A DNA stretch of 64,000 bases from assembly GCA_965216225.1 (NCBI GenBank), contig CBDCFF010000030.1, forward strand, positions 62,001 to 126,000, given 5' to 3'. Each line of letters opens with the position of its first letter. Positions within the stretch are counted from its first letter, which is position 1. A program made the position numbers and the translations under genes. The stretch is from 3107 sp965216225 (GTDB taxonomy: Bacteria > Pseudomonadota > Alphaproteobacteria > Rhodobacterales > Rhodobacteraceae). A model generated the notes under the pieces. That model was given only the letters and a program-made list of their open reading frames with translations. It searched no databases and had not been told where the DNA came from. Of the stretch, positions 26,154-35,279 are shown in pieces.

Positions 26154-26657
26154 TCAGTCCTTGCCGCGATATGGCTCTACATATTGCAGGGCCATGTCCC
26201 AGGGAAAGAATATCCAGGTGTCCTGACTGACTTCGGTGATGAAGGTATCGACCTGCGGGCAGCCCATCGGTTTTGCGTAAACCGTGGCAAAATGCGCTTT
26301 GGGGTAGAGTTCGCGCACCAGTTGGAGCGTCTTTCCGCTATCGACGAGGTCATCGACGATCAGGATGCCTTCGCCATCGCCCATGAGGCCGGGGTCCGGC
26401 TGTTTCAGTATTTTCGCTTCCGAGCGGGTCCGGTGGTCGTAGGATTTGATCGAAATCGTCTCAACAGTCCGAATATCCAGTTCCCTGCTGACGATCATTG
26501 CCGGGGCCATGCCGCCGCGCGTAATGGCGACCACTGCTTTCCAGCTTCCGTTTTCCGGTCCGAAACCGTCAAGCCGCCAGGCCAGCGCGCGCGCATCGCG
26601 GTGAATCTGGTCCCAGCTTATATGAAAACCCTTTTCGTGCGGCAGTCGGTCGGTCAT
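26154..26657 (-). CDS. gpt: xanthine phosphoribosyltransferase
   Basis: Purine salvage enzyme converting xanthine or guanine plus PRPP to XMP or GMP. 167 residues. It has the PRPP-binding motif ILIVDDLVDSGKT (about residues 99-111), ITRGGMAPA near 45, and the Gpt-type C-terminus (WIFFPWDMALQYVEPYRG). Convergent with the EamA gene. Confidence 0.93.
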   Translation of the reverse strand: MTDRLPHEKGFHISWDQIHRDARALAWRLDGFGPENGSWKAVVAITRGGMAPAMIVSRELDIRTVETISIKSYDHRTRSEAKILKQPDPGLMGDGEGILIVDDLVDSGKTLQLVRELYPKAHFATVYAKPMGCPQVDTFITEVSQDTWIFFPWDMALQYVEPYRGKD

Positions 26658-26661
26658 GGCG

Positions 26662-27264
26662 TCACCTGTCGGTCAAAAGCCTCAGTCCCAGCGCACCAAG
26701 CAGGGTTGCCGCCATTCGGTCAAGAACGGGTTTCGCGCCCGGATAGCCCCTGCCGACCCTGCGATGCCCCATGACGAGGGCGAGGATGGTGTAGAAGCTC
26801 CATTCGACCAGCAGGTGATTGACGCTGATCACGGCCATTTCCAGAATGCCGGGATCGCCGGGAAAAACGACTATCAGAACCGCACCGGCGAAAAGAACCG
26901 ACTTCGGGTTTCCGAGATTGACAAGCACGCCGGTCGGAAAGGCGCGATGCCTGCCGGGGCGGACGTTGCACAGCGGTGCGGATGCGTGGCGCCATGTCAT
27001 CCAGGCGAGGCAGATCAGATACAGCGCCACCAGGATGCGAAACGCCGTGTAAGCCCATGGGAACAGTCTGAAAATCGTGTCCAGCCCAAGCAATGCCGTC
27101 AGCGTCCACGATGCCGCGGCCAGCCCGAGGCCAAGCCCGGTTGCGACGCCTGCGGCCCGGCCATTCGTCACGGTGCCGCGAATGGCGACAAGCAATGCCG
27201 GACCGGGGCTGAGAAGGGCCGCGAACAGCGCGATGTTGAAGGCAATGAGATGTTCGGCCTGCAT
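26662..27264 (-). CDS. LysE/RhtB family exporter
   Basis: 200-residue membrane protein. The N-terminal LysE motif (FAALLSPGPALLVAIRGTV) is followed by six hydrophobic segments and a central GVLVNLGNPKSVLFAGAVL loop characteristic of the family. It is likely an amino acid or related metabolite exporter of unknown substrate. It lies between fabI and gpt, same direction. Confidence 0.88.
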   Translation of the reverse strand: MQAEHLIAFNIALFAALLSPGPALLVAIRGTVTNGRAAGVATGLGLGLAAASWTLTALLGLDTIFRLFPWAYTAFRILVALYLICLAWMTWRHASAPLCNVRPGRHRAFPTGVLVNLGNPKSVLFAGAVLIVVFPGDPGILEMAVISVNHLLVEWSFYTILALVMGHRRVGRGYPGAKPVLDRMAATLLGALGLRLLTDR

Positions 27265-27278
27265 CGTTCGCCCCCCCC

Positions 27279-28085
27279 TCAGGTCGCCGATATGTCGGGT
27301 GCGTCCACGGCCTTCATGCCGACGATGTGATAACCCGCATCCACATGCAGGACTTCGCCAGTGACGCCGGAACTGAGATCGGACAGCAGATAAAGGGCCG
27401 ATTTGCCGACTTCATCCTGCGTTACGTTGCGGCGCAGGGGGGAGTTCAGTTCGTTCCATTTCATGATGTAACGGAAATCGCCGATGCCGGACGCCGCCAG
27501 CGTCTTGATCGGACCGGCAGAGATTGCGTTGACGCGGATATTCTTCCTGCCAAGGTCTTCGGCCAGATACATGACGCTTGCCTCAAGCGCCGCCTTGGCG
27601 ACACCCATGACATTGTAGTGGGGGATGACCTGTTCCGCGCCGTAATAGGTCAGGGTCAGCATGGAGCCGCCATCGGTCATCAGTTTCTCTGCCCGTTGCG
27701 CAATCGCGGTGAAAGAATAGACCGACACATCCATCGTCACGCGAAAGTTTTCCGGGCTGGTGTCAACGTAGCGGCCCCGCAACTCGTTCTTGTCGGAAAA
27801 ACCGATTGCGTGAACCAGAAAGTCCAGCTTCCCCCAGGTCTTTTCAATGGTCTCGAACGCCGTGTCGATTGACGCAGGATCAGACACATCGCAATCAATC
27901 AGGGTTTCGACCCCAAGCCGCCCGGCCAGGGGAACCACACGTTTTCTGAAGGTTTCACCGAGATAGGAAAACGCAAGCTCCGCCCCCTGTTCGGCGCAGA
28001 CCTGCGCGATGCTCCATGCGATGGATTTGTCGTTGGCAATACCCATGATCAGGCCGTGTTTTCCGGACAGAAATCCGTTTGACAT
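27279..28085 (-). CDS. fabI: enoyl-ACP reductase FabI
   Basis: NADH-dependent reductase completing each cycle of fatty acid elongation, the triclosan target. 268 residues, atypical SDR: start LSGKHGLIMGIANDKSIAW, the Y-x6-K pair in TYYGAEQVIPHYNVMGVAKA, and AISAGPIKTLAASGI near the flipping loop. It is divergent from pdxH. Confidence 0.95.
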   Translation of the reverse strand: MSNGFLSGKHGLIMGIANDKSIAWSIAQVCAEQGAELAFSYLGETFRKRVVPLAGRLGVETLIDCDVSDPASIDTAFETIEKTWGKLDFLVHAIGFSDKNELRGRYVDTSPENFRVTMDVSVYSFTAIAQRAEKLMTDGGSMLTLTYYGAEQVIPHYNVMGVAKAALEASVMYLAEDLGRKNIRVNAISAGPIKTLAASGIGDFRYIMKWNELNSPLRRNVTQDEVGKSALYLLSDLSSGVTGEVLHVDAGYHIVGMKAVDAPDISAT

Positions 28086-28220
28086 ATGCTATCCCCCGGT
28101 ATTTGAATCCCGTCCAGATGCTTTAGGGCATCGCCGAAATGCCCGCAAGTCCGACATGTTCCGATGAACGGCCTGTCGCCTGCGGGGATATTCTGGATGA
28201 AGTGGCTGCGAGGTGCCGGG

Positions 28221-28826
28221 ATGAGCGACCGTTCTGAACTGTTTGCCGGTGACAGCCCTGTTGAAATCGCCCGCAAATGGCTGGCCGAGGCCGAAACGCA
28301 GGAGCCGAACGACCCGAACGCAATCGCGCTTTCCACGGTGGATTGCAGCGGGATGCCCAATGTGCGCATGGTCCTGCTCAAGGAAATCGCCGATGACGGG
28401 TTCATCTTCCATACGAATTACCGGAGTGTGAAGGCGCAGGAACTGGAAAGCGCCGGAAAAGCCGCGTTCGTCATGCACTGGAAGTCGCTTCGCCGGCAAA
28501 TCCGGGTGCGCGGGACGATTGATCGGGTCGGGGATGAGCGCGCAGACGCTTATTATCGGTCGCGCTCGTTGAAGAGCAGGTTGGGCGCATGGGCTTCGCG
28601 GCAGTCGCACCCCCTGGCATCGCGGGCGGCGCTGATGGCCGAGATGGCCAGGGTTACGGCCAGACACGGGACAGACCCGGCCCGGCCGCCATTCTGGGGC
28701 GGCTATCGGATCGCCCCGGTCGAGATTGAATTCTGGGCCGACGGCGCTTTTCGTCTGCATGACAGGTTCCGCTGGTCCCGCGCCGAAAGTGGCGGCAAGT
28801 GGAAGGTCGAACGCCTGAGTCCGTGA
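28221..28826 (+). CDS. pdxH: pyridoxamine 5'-phosphate oxidase
   Basis: FMN enzyme making pyridoxal 5'-phosphate. 201 residues from the ATG at 28221. Motifs: MPNVRMVLLKEIADDGFIFH, RRQIRVRGTIDRV, and WGGYRIAPVEIEFWADGAF with the C-terminal WKVERLSP. The longer open frame from 28164 lacks similarity. It is the last core gene before the insertion-sequence region. Bases 28827-28953 hold no gene. Confidence 0.94.
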   Translation: MSDRSELFAGDSPVEIARKWLAEAETQEPNDPNAIALSTVDCSGMPNVRMVLLKEIADDGFIFHTNYRSVKAQELESAGKAAFVMHWKSLRRQIRVRGTIDRVGDERADAYYRSRSLKSRLGAWASRQSHPLASRAALMAEMARVTARHGTDPARPPFWGGYRIAPVEIEFWADGAFRLHDRFRWSRAESGGKWKVERLSP

Positions 28827-28953
28827 TTTTCGCGTATTGCGAGCTAAAAGAATTCGTTGATGTGGCGCTCGAAATTGCGGTGAAAAACCAGCAAGGAACA
28901 CCGGAACCCCTTCCCTGCCCAGTGGATCAACGCTGATGTTCCTGGTCAGTAGT

Positions 28954-30024
28954 TGTTCCATCCCGGACGATCAGATAGACCCTCGCCGCTCTGGCCTGTT
29001 CATGGCAAGATCAATCCTGCGTGAGATTCGGGACGGAGGCAAGACATGCTGATTTCTTTGCACAAGCAGGCGACGACGACGCCGAAGATCAGGGCCGCAA
29101 TCCAGGCGAGCAAAGAGCCCGCGTGGATCGTGGCCGAGCGCTACGGCATCTCGGAGCAGACCGTCTGGAAGTGGCGCAAGCGCGATACCGTCCACGACCG
29201 GAGCCACACGGCGCACAGGTTGCAGACCACGCTGACACCGGCGCAGGAGGCCGTGGCCGTCTCGCTGAGACAGAGTCTGCTGCTGCCGCTCGACGACCTG
29301 CTCGCCGTGGTCCGCGAGTTTCTCAACCCGAACGTCTCGCGCTCCGGGCTGGACCGATGCCTGCGCCGATGCCTGCGCCGTCATGGGGTCGGCTCCCTCC
29401 GTGACCTGATGCCGAAGGTGGCGAAGCCCGCGCACAAGCCTTTCAAGGCATACGAGCCCGGCTACATCCACATCGACGTGAAATACCTGCCGCAGATGGC
29501 CGATGAGGAGAAGCGCCGGTATCTGTTCGTCGCGATCGACCGCGCCACCCGCCGGGTCTTCGTGCGCATCCATCCGGCGAAGACTGCGGCCAACGCCCGC
29601 CGGTTCCTGCGCGATCTGGAGCGCGTCGCCCCGATGCGGATCACCCGCGTGCTGACCGACAACGGCAAGGAGTTCATCGACAGGCTCTTCGGCCTTCGCC
29701 GCCGCGCCGCGACCGGCAATCATGAGTTCGACCGCCTCTGCGCCGGGTTCGGGATCGAGCATCGCCTGGCCCCACCGATGCGGCCGCAGACCAACGGCAT
29801 GGTCGAGCGGTTCAACGGTCGGATCGAGGACGTGCTCCAGAGCCACCGTTTCCGCAGCGGCGAGGAGATCGAACAGACGCTTCTCCGCTACGTCCGCCTC
29901 TACAACGGCCAGTTGCCGCAATCCGTTCTGAAAGGCCGCACGCCAATTGATGCGCTCAAGGACTGGCATCAAGAAAAGCCCGAACTCTTCAGAAAGCAGC
30001 CGTACAATCATATGGGATGTGACA
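28954..30024 (+). mobile_element. IS481-family element (copy A)
   Basis: Bounded by terminal repeats that begin TGTTCCATCCC at 28954 and end GGGATGTGACA at 30024. The two flanks share no target duplication, and the right side joins directly to a plasmid-type primase fragment, so the copy was rearranged after insertion. Confidence 0.8.
29046..30024 (+). CDS. IS481 family transposase
   Basis: DDE transposase with an N-terminal HTH (AERYGISEQTVWKWRKRD) and an rve catalytic core: first Asp in GYIHIDVKYLPQM, second in TDNGKEFID, Glu in NGMVERFNGRIED. The protein proper ends near GCDT at the element's edge. No stop codon falls inside the element, so the frame runs on into the primase remnant to 30125. 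Confidence 0.9.
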
Positions 30025-30799
30025 CAATTTCCCGTTCGCCGGGAAAATCCTGCAAATCTCTCGCCGAAAAGCGCTCATATGCTCCAAGCTCATACGGTCA
30101 CCATTCTCCCCATCTGTCTCCTTGATGGCAGAATATGCTCTCAAGTAACCGGCACGAAACCGGGACAGGCCCATGTTGGATCTGTCGCGGTAATGGCGCT
30201 GGTAGGCGTCGATCGCGCTGCCGCTGGCGGCTTGCCGCTCATGTTCGGTATTGATCCGGCGGGACAGGGCCAGCGTCTTGAAACACTCCCGGCGCCTGGA
30301 CGTTATCAGTTGCACTTCGGGATAGCTGCCGTCAGGCCGCTGGCGCCTGGGTTTGCGGTTTTCAAACGCTGGCGCGCGATGGGGATGAATGCAGCCAGAC
30401 AGCTTCGGATCGCCATACTCGCGGTTAAGTGCATCGCTCAGGCGGTTGCCCACCTGCCGATCGTGCGGCGTCCCCAGCTTTTTTATGGTGATGATGGCCT
30501 GATAGTTGCCGACGCTGGATTCCAGCACGGTGGCGGGCCGGTAGCCTTCGCGGACAAGCCGGTCCAGCTTCTCCCGGTTCATGTCGTCGATGAGGATGTG
30601 ATGTTTGTCGGCGGACAAAGGTGTGTAATAGAGATTCTCTCCCCGCCGGTGAAGCCGCCGCATTTCAGGCATGCGCTGCTCGATCTCCTGCGGCGTGAAA
30701 CCTCGGGTGATGCCGCCGTTTTTGTCGAGGATAAAGACTTTCCTGTGCCCGTTTTTGTGCATCTTGATGCAAGTCACCCGATAACGCTCGGCGCCTACG
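30025..30799 (-). pseudogene. RepB-like plasmid DNA primase remnant
   Basis: The minus-strand frame resembles the primase domain of IncQ-type MobA/RepB proteins. It includes LYYTPLSADKHHILIDDMN with the catalytic acidic pair in a LVDDL-like position, ATVLESSVGNYQAIITI, and FENRKPRR, the counterpart of the GFTNRK motif. It lacks the rest of a replication or relaxase protein. Its ATG comes from the tip of the IS481 element on one side and its stop from inside the IS481 element on the other (full frame 29989-30807). A plasmid or mobilisable element was therefore once integrated here. Confidence 0.7.
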
Positions 30800-31150
30800 T
30801 GTTCCATCCCGTATGATCATATTTCCCCTCGTCGATCTGCCCTTTTCATGGCAAGGTCGGTTCTGTGGGACATTCGGGACGGGGTGCGACCATGGTGATC
30901 CAACTTCACAAGCAGGCTACAACGACGCCGAAGGTTCGGTCGGCCCTCCAGGCCAGTGATGCGTCTGCTTCCATCTTGGCGGAGCGATACGGGACGACCG
31001 AGCAGACTGTCTACAAATGGCGGCGCCGCGATGGCGTCGAGGATCGCAGCCACACGCCACACCGGCTGCAAACCACGCTGACACCGGCGCAAGAGGCGGT
31101 TGCGGTGACCTTGCGCAGGACGCTGCTGGTATCACTCGACGACCTGCTGG
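30800..31150 (+). mobile_element. truncated second IS481-family element
   Basis: Starts with the same tip (TGTTCCATCCC) as copy A and keeps the first 350 bp. Its transposase is similar but not identical to copy A (MVIQLHKQATTTPKV versus MLISLHKQATTTPKI). It is cut at 31150, where the IS66 terminal sequence GTAAGCGTCCGG begins. Confidence 0.75.
30892..31150 (+). pseudogene. IS481 transposase, N-terminal fragment
   Basis: About 86 codons holding the HTH (ILAERYGTTEQTVYKWRRRD) and TPHRLQTTLTPAQEA. The whole catalytic core is missing because an IS66 element is inserted after the LDDLL motif. Confidence 0.85.
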
Positions 31151-31197
31151 GTAAGCGTCCGGTGTGCCCCGCCTAACGGCGCAGATTTTGATGGGTT

Positions 31198-31223
31198 AGT
31201 GTCCACCATTGATAGTGGACACT
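31198..31223. repeat. IS66 upstream palindrome (three copies in the window)
   Basis: AGTGTCCAC, 8 bases, GTGGACACT. The same GTGTCCAC/GTGGACAC palindrome occurs upstream of tnpA in IS66-B (41537-41560) and IS66-C (49210-49233). The constant position suggests an operator or RNA hairpin of the element. Confidence 0.65.
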
Positions 31224-31972
31224 TAGAGCGGTTCATCATTTGTTTGAATCTCGGGATTCCGTTTTTCGTTGAATTGTGATTCAAACTGCGTGCCGGGACT
31301 GGAGGCCGGCATGCATGGTAAAACCCTATTCGAATGATCTTCGGGAGCGTGCAGTAGCAGCTGTTGTTTCCGGCGAGACGGCACGTGTTGTGGCTGCCCG
31401 TTTCTCGGTGGCTGTTTCTTCGGTGATCAAGTGGCGCCAGCGATATCGCGAGACTGGCAGCGTGGCGCCTGGCAAGATGGGTGGCCACCGCAGGATTATC
31501 CTTGAACCCCACCGTGATTTTATCCTGGAGCAGATCAACCGCACGCCGCACCTGACGCTGCATGGTCTGAAAGACATGCTGGCGAAGCGGGGCGTCAAGG
31601 TGTCCCACAATGCGGTCTGGCACTTCATGCGCCGCGAGGGGCTGAGCTTCAAAAAAAACACTGCTCGCCCTTGAGCGGGCCCGAGCCGATGTGGCCCGCC
31701 GGCGAAAGCGCTGGAAGGGGGTCATGCGTCAACTCGATCCGCGCAAGCTGGTCTTCATTGATGAAACCTGGATCAAGACCAACATGGCTGCTGCGCGACA
31801 AACAAGGTGAGAATCCAGCGTCAATCAGGATGAGAACGCGTGTGCGGGGGCTCGCAGGGAGGGCGTAGCCCGACTGGGGAGGCCCCGCACACGCGTTTTG
31901 CCCTTTTGGGGCGGGCCTGACGGTTGTGGCCGGCTCGGATAAGGAATGATTTTCTGTGCAAGGGGATCGTTC

Positions 31973-33493
31973 ATGCCGGGCTGTCATGTCACTGACCAAC
32001 AAATGAGGCTCTTCATGACGCTCAGATCGACCCATTCCGTTGCCGTTGCCGCTGCCAAGGCGGGGATCAGCCAGGCAACGGGCTATCGGCTGCAAGCTGA
32101 CCCAATTTTACCATCACGGAAGAAGGCCCCTCGCGGCCGGCGGCGTCCGGACCCGCTGGCGGACATTTTTGATGCGGAGGTCGTGCCGCTTCTGCGGTCC
32201 TCACCGGGGATCCGACCTGTGGCGGTTTACGAGGAGCTTCTGCGTCGGCATTCTGATCTGGGTACGGGCATCCGACGGACTCCGGAGCGACGGATACGCG
32301 CCTGGAATGCGGAACACGGCCCTGAACAGGACGTCATTTTCCGGCAGACCCACACACCGGGCAAAATGGGCCTGTCGGATTTCACCGCCATGGGCAAGTT
32401 GGGTGTGACCATTGCCGGTGAGGCACTGGGCCATCGACTGTATCACTTCCGGCTTGCCTATAGCGGGTTTCAGCACGCCCACGTCGTGCTGGGCGGCGAA
32501 AGCTATGTGGCGCTGGCTGAGGGATTGCAGAACGCCCTCTGGACGCTCGGCGGCGTGCCACACAATCATGGAACTGACAGCCTGTCGGCGGCCTTCAAGA
32601 ACCTGGATAAGTCATCCCGGGCCGATCTAACCGACCGCTTCGACGCCCTGTGCAACCATTATGGAATGACGCCGACGCGCAACAACAAGGGCGTCGCACA
32701 CGAGAACGGTTCCATCGAGAGCCCCAATGGGCATCTGAAGCGCACCATTGAGGACGCGCTGGTCATGCGTGGGTCGCGCGACTTCGAAAGCTTGCAAGAT
32801 TATCGTCGCTTCATCGACGAGATCGTGGGCCGGATCAACGCCCGCAATGCCAAGCGTATCGATGCGGAACGTGCGAGCCTCAGACCTTTGCCGACGCGGC
32901 GGACCACGGATTACGAGGAGATCACGTTGCGCGTCACTTCCTCCGGGGGCTTCACCTTGCGCAAGGTGTTCTACACCGTGCCATCCCGGTTGATCGGGCA
33001 TCAGCTGCGGGTTCGGCTCTACGATGATCGGTTGGAGCTGTTCCTGGGAAGCTCTGCCCTGCTAACGCTGACACGCGGACGAGCCTCGAGCACCGGGAGC
33101 CATGGGCACGTGGTCAATTACCACCACGTCATCCACTCCTTGCGCAAAAAGCCCATGGCGCTGATGGGGCTGGTCTATCGGGATCAGCTATTCCCGCGCC
33201 GGGCGTTCCGTAACATGTTCGCATTCCTGCTGGAGCAGACCAGTGAGAAGGCGGCGTGTCGCATGGTTGTCGATCTTCTGGCGCTGGCACACGAGCGGGG
33301 CTGCGAGGCTGAATTGGCAGCGCAGCTTGAGGAGGACCTTCGCCAGAAGCGCCCGCCTGACATGGCGGCCCTACGCGCAGTGTTTAGCCCATCACAAGAC
33401 GCACTCCCCCAAGTCGCGGTGCAACTGGCCGACCTGTCATCTTACGACCAGTTGGTCGGCGGTACGCCATCCGCTCAGGAGGTGACAGCATGA
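31973..33493 (+). CDS. istA: IS21 transposase IstA (copy 1)
   Basis: About 506-residue transposase from the ATG at 31973 (AAGGGGA upstream). It has an HTH (AAAKAGISQATGYRLQ) and an rve core with GLSDFTAMGKLGV, NHGTDSLSAAF and NGSIESPNGHLKR supplying the acidic triad. It differs from copies 2 and 3 at a few residues (for example SRKKAP, RRTPERR). Its stop overlaps the istB start (ATGA). Confidence 0.93.
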   Translation: MPGCHVTDQQMRLFMTLRSTHSVAVAAAKAGISQATGYRLQADPILPSRKKAPRGRRRPDPLADIFDAEVVPLLRSSPGIRPVAVYEELLRRHSDLGTGIRRTPERRIRAWNAEHGPEQDVIFRQTHTPGKMGLSDFTAMGKLGVTIAGEALGHRLYHFRLAYSGFQHAHVVLGGESYVALAEGLQNALWTLGGVPHNHGTDSLSAAFKNLDKSSRADLTDRFDALCNHYGMTPTRNNKGVAHENGSIESPNGHLKRTIEDALVMRGSRDFESLQDYRRFIDEIVGRINARNAKRIDAERASLRPLPTRRTTDYEEITLRVTSSGGFTLRKVFYTVPSRLIGHQLRVRLYDDRLELFLGSSALLTLTRGRASSTGSHGHVVNYHHVIHSLRKKPMALMGLVYRDQLFPRRAFRNMFAFLLEQTSEKAACRMVVDLLALAHERGCEAELAAQLEEDLRQKRPPDMAALRAVFSPSQDALPQVAVQLADLSSYDQLVGGTPSAQEVTA

Positions 33494-34299
33494 CATCGCC
33501 CCAGACCGATACCGCCCGCCTAACCTTGGCTCTGACCGAATTGCGCTTGCCAGCCATCAAGGCGCTATGGCCGCGCTTTGCGGAACAAGCCGACAAGGAA
33601 GGCTGGCCCGCCGCTCGGATGCTCAGCACCCTGGTGGAGCATGAACTGGCTGAACGAGATCGCCGTCGTATCGAGCGACATCTCGCACAGGCACGCCTGT
33701 TGCCCGGAAAAACGATCGACACCTTCGACTTCACAGCCGTCCCCATGCTGTCCAAGGCCCATGTCAGTGCGATCACCGCTGGCGACAGCTGGATCGGAAA
33801 GGGCGGCAACATCCTGCTGTTTGGGCCGCCAGGTGTGGGCAAATCACATCTCGGCTCAGCCATCGGGCTCGCCCTTGTCGAGCAAGGCTACCGCGTCCTA
33901 TTCAGCCGCACCACCGATCTGGTCCAGAAACTCCAACAGGCCCGCCGCGATCTCGTCCTCGAAAGTGCCATTGCAAAGCTCGACAAATTCCATCTGCTGA
34001 TCCTCGATGACATCACCTACGTCACCAAGGATCAGGCTGAAACCAGTGTGCTCTTCGAACTCATCAGCGCGAGATATGAACGCCGCTCAATGTTGATCAC
34101 GGCCAACCAGCCCTTCGGGGAGTGGAATGCGATTTTTCCAGACCCGGCCATGACATTGGCCGCCGTCGACAGGCTCGTGCACCACGCAACCATCTTCGAG
34201 ATGAATGTCGAAAGCTACCGGCGAAGAGCAGCACAAAAGGCAAAGGGGCCGGGAAGGCCTGCACAAAAAGCCACACCGGAAAACACCAAAGCTGATTGA
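33490..34299 (+). CDS. istB: IS21 helper ATPase IstB (copy 1)
   Basis: 269-residue AAA+ ATPase that selects target DNA for IstA. Walker A GPPGVGKSHLGSAIG (about residue 113), Walker B LLILDDITYV, sensor region SMLITANQPFGEW. The Lys/Pro-rich tail ends at TKAD. Confidence 0.95.
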   Translation: MTSPQTDTARLTLALTELRLPAIKALWPRFAEQADKEGWPAARMLSTLVEHELAERDRRRIERHLAQARLLPGKTIDTFDFTAVPMLSKAHVSAITAGDSWIGKGGNILLFGPPGVGKSHLGSAIGLALVEQGYRVLFSRTTDLVQKLQQARRDLVLESAIAKLDKFHLLILDDITYVTKDQAETSVLFELISARYERRSMLITANQPFGEWNAIFPDPAMTLAAVDRLVHHATIFEMNVESYRRRAAQKAKGPGRPAQKATPENTKAD

Positions 34300-35279
34300 C
34301 GCTCCGCGACAATCAAAAAACAAACCCCTTGATCGCGGCACAAAAGCCCGGCATCGTCCCAAACGTCGCGACCAAGGATTCTCATCCTGATTGACGCGCA
34401 CTTCTCATCTTGATTGTCGCGCTACACTTGAGCGGGCCCGAGCCGATGTGGCCCGCCGGCGAAAGCGCTGGAAGGGGGTCATGCGTCAACTCGATCCGCG
34501 CAAGCTGGTCTTCATTGATGAAACCTGGATCAAGACCAACATGGCTCCGCTGCGCGGCTGGGGACCAAAAGGCAAACGCCTGCACGGCTTTGCGCCCCAT
34601 GGCCACTGGAACACCATGACGTTCATTGCTGCCTTGCGCTGCGATCAATTGACGGCGCCCTGTGTCTTTGACGGCCCGATCAACGGGCAGTCCTTCCGTG
34701 CCTATATCGATCAACTGCTTGTCCCTGCACTGAAGCCCGGCGATATCGTCATCATGGACAACCTCGGCTGCCATAAATCGAAAGCCGTGCGCGATGCCAT
34801 CAAGGCGGCAGGCGCGCGGGTGTGGTTCCTGCCACCATACTCGCCAGACCTGAACCCGATCGAGCAGACATTCGCCAAGATCAAACACTGGATGCGGATG
34901 GCTCGGAAACGAACCAGTGAAGAGGCCTGGCGATACGTTGGACGCCTCGTCGGATCAATCACACAACAGGAATGCCAAAACTACCTCGAAAACACAGGCT
35001 ATGCTTCAGTCAAAATGTGAAGGACTCTAGGGGCACTCTATGGCTGTGAAGCAGAAGAAGCGGCGTTGGCCGGATGATGAGAAGCGTTCAATCTGTTTTC
35101 AGACGACGGCGGCTGGTGTTTTGGTTGCGCAGGTTGCACGTCGGTATGCGATGAATGCCAATCTGATATTCAAATGGCTGAAGGATGATCGGTATGCTCC
35201 CGCCGTGGATGTTGTGCGGAAAGCTGACGGCCCTGTATTTTTGCCAGTCGAGATTGAAGCGTCAGCCAGCGTTGATCTA

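Larger units (their letters stand above)
31789..34426 (+). mobile_element. IS21-family element 1 (2638 bp)
   Basis: Left tip TGCTGCGCGACAAACAAGG, right tip (inverted) TGTAGCGCGACAATCAAGA. It carries istA and istB. Flanked by a 120-bp direct duplication (31670-31789 and 34427-34546) instead of the 4-8 bp expected. Confidence 0.9.
31315..35020 (+). pseudogene. IS630 transposase 1 (slippery A-tract, split by IS21)
   Basis: The N-terminal part 31315-31674 (MVKPYSNDLRERAVAAVV, HTH) stops shortly after a run of eight A at 31651-31658. The catalytic part (FIDETWIKTNMAPLRGWG, IVIMDNLGCHK, PPYSPDLNPIEQTFAKIK) continues after the IS21 insertion from 34427 to 35020 in another frame. Confidence 0.85.
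31226..35027 (+). mobile_element. IS630-family element 1, split by IS21
   Basis: Inserted at a TA (31224-31225, duplicated at 35028-35029) in the leader of IS66-A. The tips are imperfect repeats (GAGCGGTTCATCATTT and, inverted, GAGTCCTTCACATTTT). It is interrupted by an IS21 element with a 120-bp stretch of IS630 present on both sides. Confidence 0.8.

Noticed and set aside
28827..28953. possible attachment site or tRNA at the edge of the IS region
   Set aside because: No cloverleaf, no direct repeat shared with the other edge near 50475.
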